This document shows positions 5,159 through 5,331 of a DNA stretch of 5,331 nt, in pieces (the stretch's first letter is position 1; every line of letters begins with the position of its first letter). Origin of the DNA: Gammaproteobacteria bacterium (GTDB lineage: Bacteria; Pseudomonadota; Gammaproteobacteria; Steroidobacterales; Woeseiaceae); contig QNFK01000171.1 of assembly GCA_003645495.1 (NCBI GenBank), forward strand, positions 1 through 5,331, given 5' to 3'. The notes under the pieces were generated by a model. It searched no databases, was not told the origin of the DNA, and was given only the letters and a program-made list of their open reading frames with translations. Position numbers and translations under genes: made by a program.

Positions 5159-5331
5159 ATGCTCAAGATTGATATCCACACACATATTCTCCCGGAGAAC
5201 TGGCCTGACCTGAAAGAACGGTATGGCTATGGCGGTTTCATCCAGCTCGAACATCATGGACCCGGATGTGCGCGCATGCTCCAGGACGGCAAACTATTTC
5301 GCGAGATCGAAGCAGATTGCTGGGATGCGAA
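5159..5331 (+). CDS. nbaD: 2-amino-3-carboxymuconate-6-semialdehyde decarboxylase (ACMSD), N-terminal part (3' end outside window)
   Basis: ACMSD is a zinc-dependent amidohydrolase-superfamily decarboxylase. It converts ACMS to 2-aminomuconate semialdehyde and so diverts it from spontaneous cyclisation to quinolinate. Only 57 complete codons are in the window. They read MLKIDIHTHILPENW, with the metal-binding HxH at His7 and His9, then GYGGFIQLEHH, a LQDGKLFREIE block and CWDA. These match the N-terminus of bacterial and animal ACMSD closely. The ATG at 5159 is chosen because the family starts immediately before KIDIH; an in-frame GTG at 5126 would add 11 residues encoded by the palindromic element. 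The gene directly follows 3-hydroxyanthranilate dioxygenase, the preceding pathway step. There is no well-placed Shine-Dalgarno, the closest being AGAGG inside the element's right repeat. The remainder, with the other metal and catalytic residues, cannot be seen. Confidence 0.93.
   Translation, partial: MLKIDIHTHILPENWPDLKERYGYGGFIQLEHHGPGCARMLQDGKLFREIEADCWDA

Noticed and set aside
5000..5160. Target-site duplication flanking the palindromic element
   Set aside because: The bases flanking the repeats (CTT on the left, CCG on the right) do not match, and shifting the boundary inward gives no direct repeat either.

Overview
This window comes from a bacterial chromosome, most likely a gammaproteobacterium. 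The first five genes, surA (3' part), pdxA, rsmA/ksgA, apaG and apaH, lie in the order known from enterobacteria and many other Gammaproteobacteria, all on the + strand and tightly packed. Base composition is moderate, roughly half G+C by eye. The species cannot be named from the sequence. The attached catabolic genes would suit an aerobic, perhaps marine, heterotroph, but that is a guess.

Positions 1-3974 are the housekeeping cluster. It covers outer-membrane protein folding (SurA), pyridoxal-phosphate synthesis (PdxA), 16S rRNA dimethylation (RsmA), a small DUF525 protein (ApaG) and diadenosine tetraphosphate hydrolysis (ApaH). The genes are separated by 7-50 bases or overlap. pdxA and rsmA share an ATGA overlap preceded by a run of seven A residues in slippery-heptamer phase. 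The C-terminus of PdxA carries an unusual alanine-rich tail made of a 48-bp tandem repeat.

Positions 4048-5331 hold a second + strand gene set for the 3-hydroxyanthranilate (lower kynurenine/tryptophan) pathway: a RidA-fold protein best matching 2-aminomuconate deaminase, 3-hydroxyanthranilate 3,4-dioxygenase with all recognisable iron and rubredoxin-like ligands, and the first 57 codons of 2-amino-3-carboxymuconate-6-semialdehyde decarboxylase (ACMSD). The dioxygenase makes ACMS, ACMSD decarboxylates it, and the deaminase acts two steps later on 2-aminomuconate. The missing dehydrogenase and upstream kynurenine enzymes may lie beyond the right edge.

The dioxygenase and ACMSD genes are separated by a 143-bp palindromic, MITE-like element (5007-5149). 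It has perfect 18-bp terminal inverted repeats and an imperfectly self-complementary interior centred on an AT-rich apex. Its left end overlaps the dioxygenase stop codon and its right end stops 9 bases before the ACMSD start. It therefore sits exactly where the pathway branches between quinolinate/NAD and full catabolism. I see no wholly undescribed gene system. The element, the PdxA tail and the possible pdxA-rsmA frameshift site are the most notable points.
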